Assembly (NCBI GenBank): GCA_026182355.1
Contig: JAPFBL010000256.1
Location: 186,001 to 250,000 of the forward strand
From: Hermatobates lingyangjiaoensis
Lineage: Eukaryota > Arthropoda > Insecta > Hemiptera > Hermatobatidae
Direction of reading: 5' to 3'
DNA: 64,000 bases
The notes beneath the pieces are model-generated. The model did not search any database and was not told where the DNA came from. It saw nothing but the letters and a program-made list of their open reading frames with translations. This document shows positions 1-12,817 of this stretch, one piece after another. Each line of letters begins with the position of its first letter. Within the stretch, counting starts at the first letter, position 1. The translations under genes and the position numbers were made by a program.

Positions 1-205
1 TAAAAGATAGAGACTGAATAAAAGGGTAAGTATGGGAAACTAGTTAAGAATAAGAATTTAAAAAAATAAAATAGGATAAAACAAACTAGTAGTAAGTGAA
101 GAAGACAAAATAGATATACACAAAAAATATACGAAAGAGGAAAAAAGAAATAAGTACTAAAGAATAAAGAATACTGGAAAAAAGTACAAAAAAATATTAT
201 CTTTT

Positions 206-545
206 TTAAGTTAAGTCCAGGTGCACTGCGCGCCCCCAGCAACCAGATGTGAGCGAGGCTCTAAGGGTCACGGTATTATCACCAGGGGGAATCTGACGCA
301 GAATCTGCACACTGAAGCAGTCGTTAAAAGACAGACCGTGGGATTTGGCATGTATGGCGACAGGTAAATTGGAGTTGTTGTTAACGGATGCTCTATGACC
401 GTTCATACGGAGGCTGAGCTTGTTAGAGGACAGTCCTACGTAGAACGCATCACAACGAGTACAGTCCAATTTGTAAACACAATTTTTGGATGTACATGAG
501 CAGTCCTTAGCAACAGGGAAGGACTGGTTCCCTGTCCTTCCCTGT
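206..545 (-). pseudogene. PLE GIY-YIG endonuclease fragment
   Basis: The minus-strand reading includes CVYKLDCTRCDAFYVGLSS, then KLSLRMNGHRASV, AIHAKSHGLSFNDCFSVQIL and TLRAS. This is the C-terminal GIY-YIG endonuclease of Penelope-like elements: a C..C pair, the YVG turn, an Arg/His-containing helix, and the SHGLSFNDC block shared with the copies at 22.2 and 60.0 kb. The homology breaks after LRAS; the sister copy continues EEAYICLLDAR, so this copy is frameshifted or truncated. The right end stops at a (TA)n tract. No reverse transcriptase part is present. Confidence 0.88.
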
Positions 546-550
546 ATATA

Positions 551-850
551 TATATGTTCGAAATCAAAGAAGAAAAAACAGAAATAGTGAAAAAACACAA
601 AACACAAGAAACACACAAACTCAAATTTTCGGGCAATCTGTCTTCAGGAAAAAATAGAGTGACCAAGCACCCTGTAGACGCAACGGCAGGTAACCACTTA
701 CCGTTGATATCTGCCATTGCAGCTACAGTTTTCTTGGTCTCCTTCTCTATTTTCTCCTGAAGACAGATTGCCCAAAAATTTTAGTATAAACGTGTTTTTT
801 TTTACTCTGTGTGTTACCTTTCTTCGATTTTGAACCCGTTTTGTGTCCAG
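551..850. mobile_element. Fold-back of PLE terminal module (family C)
   Basis: The left arm (about 551-660) contains the complement of the right arm (about 745-850). The shared core, CTGAAGACAGATTGCCC followed by AAAATTTTAG, resembles the hammerhead core CUGANGA...GAAA. Related modules occur at 45.5, 53.8 and 61.9 kb. The spacer of about 85 bp is unique. Confidence 0.8.
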
Positions 851-899
851 TTTGGATCGTTTTTCCGATTTTATAGTGAATATATTAAAAGTTCATAAT

Positions 900-1062
900 T
901 TCGGATTTTAAATGAATTTTTAACATATATTTTTGCAACATAAACAGATTTCCAAGCCCTGAAGATGACATAAATATATGTCGAAACGTCGGCAAAAGGA
1001 CTAGTTTAAAATCATTGGACCTCAACCCTCAAAAAAATTACATCATATATATATATATATAT
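900..1062 (+). mobile_element. PLE-type terminal module with hammerhead-like core
   Basis: At 959-995 the sequence reads CTGAAGATGACAT, a 4-6 base loop, then ATGTCGAAACGTCGG. That is a CUGAAGA box, a stem II hairpin and a GAAAC box followed by GUC. It ends at (TA)n. No inverted partner lies nearby. Confidence 0.75.
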
Positions 1063-1189
1063 TAATTAATACTAATTAATTTAGTTAATATTAATATATT
1101 AATTTTTTGAGGTAGAGAACTGTATGTACACAAGATTGAAGAACGTTTTATTACTAATGTTAATAATTGCAAAACTTAATATTTACTGA

Positions 1190-1910
1190 GTTTTAATTTT
1201 CATTCAGTAAACAGAACTGGAATGAAAAGGAGTGCAATTACTGTTAATCAAGTGCATCAGCTGCATAATGCAGCATCAGCTGTAACAAGCAAGCCATTTG
1301 CGGTAGGAAGTCATCGAGAAGCAACAATGAATATCTTGGAAGGGTCAATGACCGCGCGGCTGACATCATGAATGGGGCTTATTGGTAGATAGAATCAACT
1401 TGGCTGACGATTATCTTATCGACAGGCGGCCGGTTAGGAAGCGAGACCAAGTATTTCAATTACTGTCTTACTGAAAAGCATTGAATAGGCTCTGTAGCTG
1501 GGAAAGAGTTAAATCAATAATGAAAACTGCTTATGCAATTCACTTTGATTCTTTCAAACAGATAAACTAACTATAGTCGACCAGGCTTTTGTATGTTATC
1601 AATACATTACTCTTGAACATCGCTGAGTTATAACAACTCAAGCCAGGCTGATCACTTATAGCCCTTCTAGATTCTAATTGATTCATCACCGTGATTCGAC
1701 AATAATACTATCAGCTTGTCCCGGTTTCTCATTGATGAACAATTTTTTTTTTGTATTTATGGTTACTTCAACTACAATTTCATGTATTTAGAAAGTAATT
1801 TTGTTTCAGGGTTTGTCCTTTAACTGTTTGATTTTGTAGCGGAAATCAGGTGGACACCCATTGACGCCACTCCGTAACTATAACAAGATTTCATATGAAT
1901 AGGTGAAATA
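1190..1910. other. Unassigned stretch with a GC-richer core
   Basis: About 1200-1460 is less AT-rich than its surroundings and contains no open frame of note. It may be an old non-coding repeat. No family was recognised, and nothing else is seen up to the fold-back at 1.9 kb. Confidence 0.3.
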
Positions 1911-2090
1911 ATAATCAATAACCAAATCACAATATGAAATGGGGAAAAAAAAGACTAAGTTCTTTCAACCGTAACAAGCGGTCTTCGTCAGAGTTGGATT
2001 TTTTACTCTGACGAAGACTGCTTGTTACGGTTGAAAGATCTTAGTCTCTTTTTTTTCTATTTCATAAATGTAGTTTGATCATTGATCCAT
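1910..2090. mobile_element. Fold-back, PLE terminal family A
   Basis: The two arms meet at about 2000. The plus-strand arm has CTGACGAAGACTGCTTG (2008), then TTACGGTTGAAAGATCTTAG; the left arm is its reverse complement. CUGACGA...GAAA with an ACCG/CGGT stem II resembles a hammerhead core. Family A recurs eight more times in the window. Confidence 0.85.
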
Positions 2091-2335
2091 AACTATATTT
2101 AATCTTTATGACGACAGAAGGTAGTCACGTGGTATTTCCCGTTTCAGCTGTCTTTGGAGAGGTTTGTGAGAATTACCACAAACAAGGAAAGATTTTAAGC
2201 AAGTGGGTTTGGATGAGTTGAGAGTTTACTGTGGAATAGTTTGTAGCAAGTCTTTTACATAGTCGCGAACAAAGGAGACTTTAAGATCTCGGTCAATGAT
2301 TACTTTTAGAACGAAAATGAGAGAGAATAAATCTA

Positions 2336-2720
2336 TACTATTATAAAAGAAGCCGTGATTTCCGTCCCTCACAAATATAAACAAATCCAACAAATATAGC
2401 AAGGGATCTATTATTCCATGATAGATTTTTTTTACAGGTATATTACCCTTTGGAATTCTATGAGATTTTTTTTGTTAATTGCTAATTTTAGGTTCAGTTA
2501 TTTGACAAAATCTCATTGTTATATAGTACGTGGTTTAGCACAAAAAAAAAGAATAAAATGTAACAATACCTCTTTTTGTTAATGTAATTTTTTTTAAAAA
2601 ATACTTCATCGTATCCCCCAAATAATGCTCTATTTTTAGGTATAATTTCCTTCTGATCCGTCAAACGGTATGGCCTATATCCACTTCACAACCTTTCAGA
2701 TTGCATCATAAGTCAAAATT
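2336..2720 (+). repeat. Dispersed repeat family Rep-A, copy 1
   Basis: Blocks such as TTTTAGGTATAAT, GATCCGTCAAAC and CTTTCAGATTG recur, diverged, at 48.64-48.86 kb. The 5' half (TATAAAAGAAGCC, ACAGGTATATTACCCTTTG) recurs inverted at 26.57-26.90 kb. It is non-coding. The family is not recognised. Confidence 0.6.
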
Positions 2721-5700
2721 TTTATATTTTATGGGGAAAAAATTTCAGTTTACACAGGAATGTTGTGTATTCATAAATAATTCATTAATATGCTTATATA
2801 TTTGCTGTATACATGAAGATATGTAAACAAACAAAATAGGCATGGATATAAAGATACGTATTATTTTACCGTAAGATATATTACCATGATTCAAATAATA
2901 AATACGTCTTTTGCGATAAAACCTTTGCTATTCCCAAGTAGTACAAAATATGATTCATTAGAATTATATCATAGAAAATATATTTGTCCTGTTTTTTTAA
3001 AGAATCATGGAAGTATATCTTAAATGGAATCATTTTCAAGGCGAGGCATTTTTTTATGTTATTGATTTTCATTTTGAAAATTAGATTCATTAAATTCAAA
3101 ATGTGCAAATTTTTTATATAACTTAGGTTTTTCTTTGGTGAAGAAGTTTTTTATATAAACGTTGGCGAAGTGATGAGTGATGAACTAGTCATAATAATGT
3201 AAATTTGGAAGGTTATTTTTATTTAAATTAATTAGTATAACTGTTCGGTAACTTTTTATTCAAGGGAGTCGGAATTTGTTAGAATCAAACTATCAAATAA
3301 AACCAATTTATACGAATAAATGGAAGGTTATCCATGAATGTATGGTTATATGCATGAATTTAGAAAATAATTACTATTTATTAACCTACGAATAAATTAA
3401 TTCCCCCAATGGAAAGAAATACAAGCGAGTAAACATTACCAGATCGAACATAAATTAGTATCACACTTCTTTGGTAGAACAAGTTTCAACAAGAACGCAT
3501 CAATGAGTGTTTAATGTCAAAAATTATATAAATGGCAACACCAACTGACCCTTTTACAGTTTTCTATGATTACAGTATGGGCTTAGCCTACATCAAACAG
3601 AAACATGTTTAAAATAAAATTTCTGGAAAGTAAAATCTGTAATCGACTAGGTGTTTTGAGATTTTACGTAAACCATTTCTTTTTATGCCCATCAATCTAT
3701 ATACTTATAAAACTATGATGTTCTCGTTTGAATGTTTGTACACAGGTGAAACTCGCGATACTAGTTAATTTCAGTTTATGCTGGATCATTTAAAGATATA
3801 TTAAAGAAAACACTGAGTAAAATATTACTTCACAAATAACGGTATTAAAAAGTTAAAAGAATGAAAAATTAATTCTCTAGTCTAGTTATTTACCATGAAT
3901 CGATCAGTTTTCCACGTTCAAATCAAACTTTCAAAGCTAATGTTTAGATTTATAATTCGTATTTGGTACTTAAGCATTATTTAGATGTATGAAATTCCGA
4001 AAGTATGTATAATAAACTATTACATTACAAGTTTAAAGTGAATAATTTTACGAGTACGAACTTGAACACAAATGTCAGCTTAAATACGAATGTTCTAAGG
4101 CAATATTATAAAGATGCAGTCCTTTCATTAATATTAATTTATGTTAGGTAAAATAAATGCAATATTTCAATTTACAGGTTCTGTTTGTTTTAAATATGCT
4201 TGATTGTGTATATACCTTAAATTGATGTTCTATTTATTTATGTAATAGATTTTTTTTAACTTTGAAATGATTTTTGTTTGATATATCTTGATTCATGTTA
4301 AGAATACTATATCAAAAGCTTGGGGCCACATAAGAATCCTTGTTTCCATGACTTAATAAAAAGAAATAGTAATAACAGTTATTCCTGTCAATCAAGTTCA
4401 GTGAATGCATTTTATTTACTGTTGCTATAATTTTTAACTTTGAGTGACACAAGGGGTCGTCTAGTTATATATTTTGCACACATTTTTAAAGACTTAAACC
4501 AGATAAGGTCTAAGAAGTCCATCCACATTGACCACTGCTGGATATCATTAACAAGGCCTATTTAGTTCATTAGTAGAATGCAGACAGGAAGTACTAGTTG
4601 TAAAAGAGATTGAAATTAATGTCACTAATTGGAAGTGATCTAAAAAAAATATTTCAAAGTAGCTTGGATCAACTGTTCGACAATACTTTTAATAATTACC
4701 TACAAAAATAGTATTAAAACAATTTCTATTAACCAGAAGCTTTTTTAAACAAATTCAACTGATTTGTTTAAATTAAACCCGAATTTATCAGCCTCATAAT
4801 TTTTTACTGAATTAGCACTTAGTTAATAACTCAATAGAAAGATAAATCAATCATTATGACAATATATGAACGATTAAGAATGAAAATTAAAAATAATATT
4901 TGTTATGAAAGGTTAACTTATAATATAATTCAAAAATGTCAGTACTTGAAATATATTCTAAACACAACTCAGACAATACCTTTCAATGAATTATTTATTA
5001 CATTTCTCGCCAGCTTTATGACTTCTTAAACTCACTTCATGTAGACAAGTTGTTAGTAGGCTTTAACATTTTTTTTCTATTTTATTATAAAATAATTCTC
5101 ATGAGTACTCCTGCTTTGTTCTCATATCAAAAATTATTATTAATAGTTGTTTCTTTTAATTTTATTCAATGAACAAGAAATCCTCTTTGGAGTTATGTAT
5201 CATTACATTTTGGTAACCAAAATGTTTTAATGTTTAACATTATTATCTATTTTGTAAATGCTTAATAATAAATTTTTCATTTCTCTCACAAATGGAAAAA
5301 GAATTAACATTAACAATAATCAAGGAATAAACATTAGTTAGAATTAATAACAACAGGAGAGGAGTGCCTCATTAATCAGCTTTGAGTTTTTTTTTATATG
5401 AGGTAATCAGCATTACTACTACTACTACTACTACTATTACTACTGAGGTAATTACAGCATTAATAGTATATTGATATTCATGAGATAATGTGATATATTT
5501 TCTCCATTTGTGTTATATTTTTCCATTTCATACGATATTTTGAGAAGAATGATTTAAAACTACGGTAAAAAGACAAATAGTTATTCCACTTTGTTCCAAT
5601 AATATGGTTGACAATTTTTGCTTCCTACACAATTAAAGAAGTTAAAATAGCGTTCACATATTATATTTGTCATGTCGAATCATATAGGTTTCAAATGTAT

Positions 5701-7478
5701 ATTATTGTAATATTAATTTTTTTTTAACACCCCGTTAACTTCTAAATGTCATAATTAAAAAAGTTTAAAACCAATTATGATGTACATCACCAAAATGTAT
5801 CAATAAACCCCAAAAACATCCGTGAAGTACAAATAATGTAACTGGATTTCAAGTTATCAACAAGCGTCGGAAAATTGAGTTCTTTTTATATTATCGGTGT
5901 TAGTTTTTCCATCTTCAAGAATAAAAAACATCAGAATACACTGACAGAATTCATTGAGAATATCAGAAGTTGTAAAGAATTCAATCAGAATCGTATTTAT
6001 AATTTATCAATAAATGTTTAAAAATAGCTGTTAGGTGAATTAAAAAGAAACTAATGTACCATTAAACAGACGGGTAATCAATGAATTCCCATTTACTTTG
6101 CTTAAATCTAAAATAACAACACTTTGTAATCCTTAAAACTCTTTTTGTAGACATTTATTTTTACAGTTTTTTAAATATTAATAACTTAATATAATATTTT
6201 AACAAACTGATGCCTAAACAATTACTAATAACTGTTTACTACATTACTAAATAATGTAGTACTGTATATACTTCAGTTATGAAATATTTTGAATTTTGTT
6301 TGTAATGGGAATTAGTGTTCCCTCTTTCAAATATAGTTATTTAGATGAATATCAAAGTAAGTCAGATTTGGCATAACACATTGATTCTAGTCACAAGATG
6401 ATTTACTAGTGAAGTTGTATTCTGGAAATAGTTTAAGCTAAATAAATCAAAACATAAGAAATGGCCTTGCCAGAACAATGTGATGAAACTTGTTTGGCAT
6501 TTTGACTTGAGAGTAATCGCCCACAAGTAATTCTAGATGAATCCACGTGACATAATCATTATTTAAATGGCAAGCTTTTATGTACAGGATCTTAGAGTGC
6601 TGCCTAAACGGCAATATTGACGTTTCTACAAAAAAAAAAACACCTCTATATAATTTACATTAGAGATGAATAAGGAACCTTACCTCGTATACTGCTGTTG
6701 AAGTCGTTCCACGAGTCTCGAATGGAGTTCATCCCTATGAAGAACTTCTTCTTGATTCGATGTATAAGTCGAAATTGAAAGCAATTATTTTATTGTAAAC
6801 TATGAAAAATTCAATGACAGACAACGCTTCATATTCCATGTTCTGACAACTAATGGCAAACTTGAGATCCAGAGTTCAGTTTATAAAGAAATCAGAATAT
6901 AATCCACGTTTTAAATGCGGTATTAAAAGAAATTTTTTAATCAAAGGATTTCAAAAGTTTTGATATTTTTTTAATTTTATTGAATATACCTTAATAAAAA
7001 CAACTATATCTAAAACAAAATCAACGATTTACTAATTTTAATGTGACTAATAACGTAGATATTCAAACAAAGTGTTTGAAATTGAACTGCATAAACAGAA
7101 TCTAAGCATTTCTTTAACCCGCCAACAAAATAGAAATAAATTTATTCCATTTGACCGAAAAACATGCTAACCAGCTCTATTTTTGCAAAATAAAACGTTA
7201 AAAGTAAGTTAAACAATGTCATATTAAGTTCTACTGTTAAATTTATTAGTAACTCTTTAATTATACGGTTTAATGAAAGTTACTTTTAACTATATTTACT
7301 ATTCAAATTATCTACTTTCATAAACAAGCAAAAATATCAGAATTTGGCATGATGTTGTCGATTTTGCTTTTCAGACTATTATAATAATTGAGGAATAGAA
7401 AATTAATTAATTTTGACTCATGTTTTAATTCAGTACAGTCCTAACCTATTAAGTAACTATAAAAGTACACAGGGACAG
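2721..7478. other. AT-rich, no gene recognised
   Basis: Nearly 5 kb of AT-rich sequence. It holds a short (ACT)n microsatellite near 5414-5446 and no long open frame, splice-bounded exon or RNA gene that I can support. An AT-rich intergenic region downstream of CDC16 is the simplest reading. Confidence 0.5.
5412..5448. repeat. (ACT)n microsatellite
   Basis: About ten ACT units with one ATT interruption, in AT-rich DNA. Confidence 0.95.
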
Positions 7479-7486
7479 GTTGGAAC

Positions 7487-9974
7487 CAGTGCTGCCAGAA
7501 TATTTTTGTAAATAGCTGAAGTTTGATAGCTGAAAAGTATCGAATCTTTTAATAAGGTATCAAATCAGAAACATTTAATTACATTACATTAAAAATAAAC
7601 AAATACAATAAAAAATACACTTAACCCTGCAAAATGTTACCATCTCTTCATTTGATGGAGACTTACAATATAACAATGCATTGACCGTGTCAGTTTCCAA
7701 ACAAAATCAATTTTTCTTTATATTATTTAACAATGAAACCATCCTTTCAGTGCAAGCTGAAGAATGGGGTTTAATACAATCAATCTCAGCATTAGTTTTG
7801 ATAGTAAAGGAAGGATATCTTGTTTTATCGCCACTTTTCTATTGTAAAATAGTATACCAAAACTTCTATGTTCCTTTTCATTAAATCTATAATTGTTTTC
7901 CAAAGTTAGTTCTCCTAACTAACTTTGCTTAAATAACTAAAATGATGCGCTTAAATTTTAAGGCTAATGGAACAATTTATATTTACCTTCTGTTACATTG
8001 TTGGAGTCCACTGCTTGGAATAATTTCATTGTTTCAAAAGTATTATTTGACAAAAAAACTGAAAAACATCTGCGTCTTTAACAATACCTAAAAATTCAGT
8101 AAGAATTTTCATTAAGAATTTCAACTCTAAATTCTTTCATATTCTTATCAGTGATTTCAGATTGATTCTCAATATCAATAGACTCAGCTTTAGCACTATA
8201 ATAGATTTTCTCTAAGTTAAGTTGAGAGGTCTTTGACGTTAACTTCTCGGCAATTCGTTATTTTAACAGTACCTAAAAATTCAAAATTTCTACTCTAAAT
8301 TCATTTATATTCTTATCAGTGATTTCAGATTGATTATCAATATCAATAGACTCAGCTTTAGCACTATAATAGATTCCCTCTAACTTAAGTTAAGGGGTCT
8401 TTGACTTTAACATCTCGGCATTTCGTTATTTTTAAGTATTTCTCTCTTGATTAAATAGCAAGAATTGCCTTAACTTCAGAACTGATAAGAGCTTTCAGTT
8501 TATATATTCTGAAACTTTTTGCTTGAAATTCATGATTAATATTATTAATGTTAGGTAATATGAAAGTTATAAATGTAAAGTGCATTTTGTTTATTGGGCT
8601 AGGCAATTAATTTCGTATTATTCTTGATAATGTCACCTTCCAAGGCCACAGCAGTAAAGTAGTGTCAGAACTGACGACTGTTCTAGTTTTCTTGTGATAT
8701 TTGTTCAAGTGACAACCAACGGGTGCAGCTAATATGTAAAGTCTTTCTTGGATCTGTGTTAGTAGTTTTAAAAGCTTTTAAGTTCGCCCCAAATCTTCTA
8801 AATCAATAGAAAGTTCTGTTTTAAAGAGAAGGGAGTTTCTGCTTTAATAGATTCATTACACCACTTTTCTTACCCGTCATGACACTATCGTTGTCACTGG
8901 CAAATTCAATGAGGTTACTAAATGGAATTTCATTATTTTCAAAGTAGAGATTCAGTAAATCAAAAAATCCTTGCCATCTATTACTTCTAACGGAGTCAAA
9001 TATTCATATAGTGTTCTCCTAAGATCGCAGTCATAGTATCTAACTATTAAAACGAGTTTCTTGATAGTGGATATTTCTGTTGTTTCATTCATATTTTAGA
9101 ATTGTATTTGCCAATGATGTTGCGTATCACACCCGTACCTTTGGTTCGTGCACATTTCATAATCGCAAAATCTCGGAATCTTAACACACATTAGCTGTCG
9201 TGCCAGGTAAAATATCTAACATTGCAATTGTCAGGGTATGTTCTGCAACAAAACCACATAATTTCAACTTTTACAGCTGCTACTTTGTTTAAATAAGTCG
9301 ACGTTTTAGGTCTTAAAAATTAATTACGTTTTAACATTGAATTGCAGAGCTTATGTTTCTCTGTTCGTACATACTTGTTATACTCCCTACAATTTCAGAT
9401 AAACACAGTTTGCAAAATGCTTTATCCTAGTTTTTCTTAGTGACCTCTATCCACGAAACAAATCTCTCGTCTACTAACCACTCAAGCCTTAGTTTTCGCT
9501 CGTCATGCTTGATAACTTTAGTTTTCTTCTTTTCAGTTTTATTTTCACTATCTGAATAACATTCACTCTCTTTTTCCACTCATTGTAATACTGGGCAAAT
9601 TAATTAAAAATCTAACCAAGTGAAAAGCAGGAAATAAGAAAAAAACACTTTCCAATTCACGGATAAAGGTGCAACTGATTACTGTTCGATACACGGCTAC
9701 GAACACTGATGACAGGACAACCTGTGTTTTTTTGAACACAGGCAACATGTTTGATTCCATCGCAACATTATTATATGCCACTATATAATATATTCTATAG
9801 TAAAACTTATGAACAACTATTAGAATATGAACTAAACTATTTATTAATGTTGTTTTTTAAATGGTACCAAATAATTCATGTTTAAAAAGGAAGTAGTATA
9901 AAACATAGCAAAGTTTTCATTCCAAAGCAAAACGTATCAAGTTTCGTACGAATGTACCAATTATGGCAGCCCTG
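7487..9974 (-). mobile_element. hAT-type DNA transposon, decayed, with 8-bp target duplication
   Basis: The ends are CAGTGCTGCCAGAAT (left) and the inverse of CAGGGCTGCCATAAT (right), typical hAT CAG... termini. The flanks GTTGGAAC (7479-7486) and TTTGGAAC (9975-9982) match in 7 of 8 bases, the expected 8-bp hAT duplication. Inside, the minus strand at about 8800-8960 reads ENNEIPFSNLIEFASDNDSV and then MTGK, resembling the hAT transposase catalytic segment. The rest of the frame is broken by stops and indels. The element is dead. A duplicated internal block lies at 8.08-8.43 kb. Confidence 0.85.
8081..8433. repeat. Tandem duplication (about 170 bp x 2) inside the hAT element
   Basis: Two adjacent copies share TCTTATCAGTGATTTCAGAT, CAATATCAATAGACTCAGC and TTTAGCACTATAATAGATT. 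They start at about 8081 and 8265. Confidence 0.9.
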
Positions 9975-9982
9975 TTTGGAAC

Positions 9983-10690
9983 CATGAGCACCAAACACTC
10001 TTCCAACAAAGCAAGGAATTTATGTCATTACTTTAATGAATACATTCGGGGAAAACTAAATGGCGTTTTACAAGTATTCCGAGAATCAATTTGATTGCTT
10101 ACTAATGAACATTAGAAAAATTAATAATTATGTTTAATTAAATATTCGTAAAACCAAGGTGATAGAAGAAAAAATGCAAACTAAAATACCAATAAATGTT
10201 ATTAGTAACATCAAAAAAGTAATTTACAATCATCTGTAGAATAAATTCCAAATATTGTTTCATGATAACTTAATCTAGAAAGGCCAGGAAAAACTTCACA
10301 CTATATACACAACACAGAAAACACATATCTCTTTAATTCACAAAACATAATGGACGTTAATGCTGTTAATGTAGGGAACAATTACTGCTATATACACAGT
10401 TTTATGCACATAATTAATAAAAATACAAAAAAATAGGTTCATAAAATATAATAAAATTTAAGTTTAATAACAGAATTTTAATTTGACTTTTTCCTACAAA
10501 CTGGAAAATTATCATATAGAAATGAAATAAAAATATGTAGATTGGGCCTTAGTGTTGTCCTTATTTTTCGAAGATTGACTGGTCACAAATATATAATTTT
10601 GTTTTATTATTGCCACCTGGAAAGCAAAAATTTGACGACATAGCGCATACGATTTGTAATTGTAATCGTACATTGAACAGTTATGTTCAA
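9983..10690. other. AT-rich, nothing recognised
   Basis: No open frame, repeat or RNA gene could be supported between the hAT element and the next fold-back. Confidence 0.5.
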
Positions 10691-10699
10691 TGTTTAAAA

Positions 10700-11010
10700 T
10701 ATATCACAAGTAGAATCATACTTTTTAAGAAGTCCATGTTACTAGATAATTTATAGACAATAATTGGTAGTGCAAAGTAATTTATATTAGAAATAGGGAA
10801 AACCGTCAGACGACATAAGATGTTCTTGGAGTCGTTAGAGCGCTTTCGGACGTTGCCCATCTTCAATCGCAACAACAAGATGGACAACGTCCGAAAGCGC
10901 TCCAACGACTCCAAGAACATCTTAGGGAGTATGACGGTTTTCTCTATTTCTAATATAAATCATACTAATCTCAGTGGTGGCACCAATATTAATGTACAAA
11001 GTAATTGTTT
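10700..11010. mobile_element. Fold-back, PLE terminal family D
   Basis: The arms share GTTCTTGGAGTCGTTAGAGC and GCTTTCGGACGTTG and meet at about 10870. On each strand, TGAAGATGGGCAACGTCC then GAAAGCGC gives a hammerhead-like arrangement. The outer arms (TTTATATTAGAAATAGG and its complement) also pair. A single diverged arm occurs at 25.09-25.21 kb. Confidence 0.82.
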
Positions 11011-11116
11011 GAAGAATAGTGTACCAGTCGATTTAGAAGAAATAGATACCGAATGTAAGCCTTAACTATGCCAGGTATAAAGTAAGATAAGTCTAGATTA
11101 GATTGACTGATGGTGG

Positions 11117-11290
11117 CTAGGTGTTGTTCTCGTCGTGGAAAGACTCATTGGTGTCGCTTTCGATACTCATTTGCGACAAGGACAGAGGCACGGCGGACGG
11201 TGTGCTAGCAGGAGCAAGCACTTCAGCCTCTCCGCTGCGCTGCTGACTGCCCTCACTCAGGCCTTCTTCCAAACTCCTCCGTTCTCCTCC
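11117..11290 (-). CDS. Possible CDC16 C-terminal exon
   Basis: A GC-rich open stretch on the minus strand reads RRSLEEGLSEGSQQRSG and finishes with MSIESDTNESFHDENNT and a stop at 11117-11119. Vertebrate CDC16 ends in a similar acidic, Ser/Thr-rich tail (EIEMNESD..LETS.SD). Splicing the 12.8 kb exon (phase 1) to an AG near 11290 keeps this frame. Against it: the acceptor has a poor pyrimidine tract, and the family segment that normally follows the last TPR (ADIKDKLKCYDFD-like) is not seen between 11.3 and 12.8 kb. It could also be the terminal exon of another gene. Confidence 0.45.
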   Translation of the reverse strand, partial: GGERRSLEEGLSEGSQQRSGEAEVLAPASTPSAVPLSLSQMSIESDTNESFHDENNT

Positions 11291-11299
11291 TTCAAACAA

Positions 11300-12472
11300 A
11301 CCATCATATATATATTTTAGTTGTCTTTGGTAGTCCCAAAACCATCATACATATGGCTATAATGAAGTATGCGACACAACTCATCAAAATTGATAATTTT
11401 AATAAGTTAATATCAATCACTAAAGTGATATTTCTGTTTGCCTACAGTGCCTGTATATTGTTACAAGAAATACTAACTCGTTGTTTAGGCAACGCATTAA
11501 CTATAATTTATATTCCAGCAATTACAGTAAAATTATACAAAAATTTCCAATTGACAAAAAGCTAATGCTAAACACTTGTACATTACTATATTTACCATTA
11601 ATCAACAAGAAATACATTGTTGTAACATTGTTCAGTTAGCAATAAACTGATACTATCAGCGGGTCTAAGTACCATTTAATTATTATTCCAACCTAGGAAT
11701 TCAAATAAAATCATTAACAGGTAAAAAGAAGTTATGATTTCACTTTTGAAATAATAAAATGATGAATGTGTGGCAGCTAACCGATTCTGATTCTGAATGT
11801 GTGACTTGTAGTGATTCTGAGAAACTGTAGTAACGTCTATTAATGCTTATAAACAAAAGTGGATTTATCATCGACCCCTTCCCCAAGTGTTGACATTAAT
11901 ATGTATTATCTGTTAATGTGATTTTTAATTATGTTCATTAAACAGCTTTTATGAACATAAAACTTTGGTCATTTTGTGGTTCTCCTCTTTGGTTTGAGTG
12001 CCAAACAGAAAACACATTTCGATGGTCCTCCTCTAACACCTCCTGCCCAGTCACTGAGCCTCTTATGTAAGATACACTTAATAAATTCTCTGCAGTATTC
12101 ACCTCTTCAGAACAGAGTCTGTTACTTACATCTTGTCTCTTTTATCTTGGATTTATTATTTTGTATAAAATAGCAGAAGAGGGACCCAACGAATGAGACT
12201 ACTTTAAACATAGGTATAATTGTATTCTTAGTTATGCTTCTCGGATTCATTAAAGACTTGAAAAGGTACACCGAAGGCTGTGAACGGAGTCGATGATGAA
12301 TCCACTTTTGTTAATAAAAGTTACAGCAGCCTCTCGGAACCACTACTAAACAAGTCAGTTTCTTTTGTTGTTGTTGGTAACCCTGTCCATGCAGCGGTTA
12401 CCAGTTGGCTGGCAGGTAGGTCAGCTGCCACAAATATTGAGTTGGCGCATAAATCATTTGATGGAAGATAAA
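11300..12472. other. AT-rich, mostly unassigned
   Basis: Two slightly GC-richer patches (about 11990-12140 and 12260-12470) carry short open frames on both strands, but neither resembles a protein I know. No CDC16 exon is evident here, although the segment after the last TPR would be expected. Confidence 0.4.
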
Positions 12473-12799
12473 TACCGTCTTTTTCCGAAAATAAACACTG
12501 TCTTACTTTCTTTTTAGGTACAAAATACGTGCTAGGGCTTATTTTTGGGAGAAGGGCTTCAAGTAGATAAATAGAAGTATATATTTTTGTTTAATAATAA
12601 TTTATATACATGAATTAATAAATTATTAAATTTGTTATAACGTTCTGATTTTCCTCTAAATTCATTTCCTGTAGAATCATTGGTCCAAATCTCTCATGTC
12701 TTGCAATATAGCTATAATTTTTAACGAATTATATTTTTCACATTATTTTAAACTAGGGCTTATTTTCGGGGGATGTCTTATTTTTTGAAAAAGACGGTA
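12473..12799. mobile_element. MITE (about 327 bp) flanked by TA
   Basis: The terminal inverted repeats are TACCGTCTTTTTCCGAAAAT at the left and the complement of AAAAAGACGGTA at the right. Internal subterminal blocks GCTAGGGCTTATTTTTGGG and CTAGGGCTTATTTTCGGGG are direct repeats. TA at both ends suggests a Tc1/mariner-like cut-and-paste origin; the exact family is not assigned. It ends about 18 bp from the 3' border of a CDC16 exon. Confidence 0.8.
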
Positions 12800-12817
12800 C
12801 AGGTGAAAAGGATTTAC

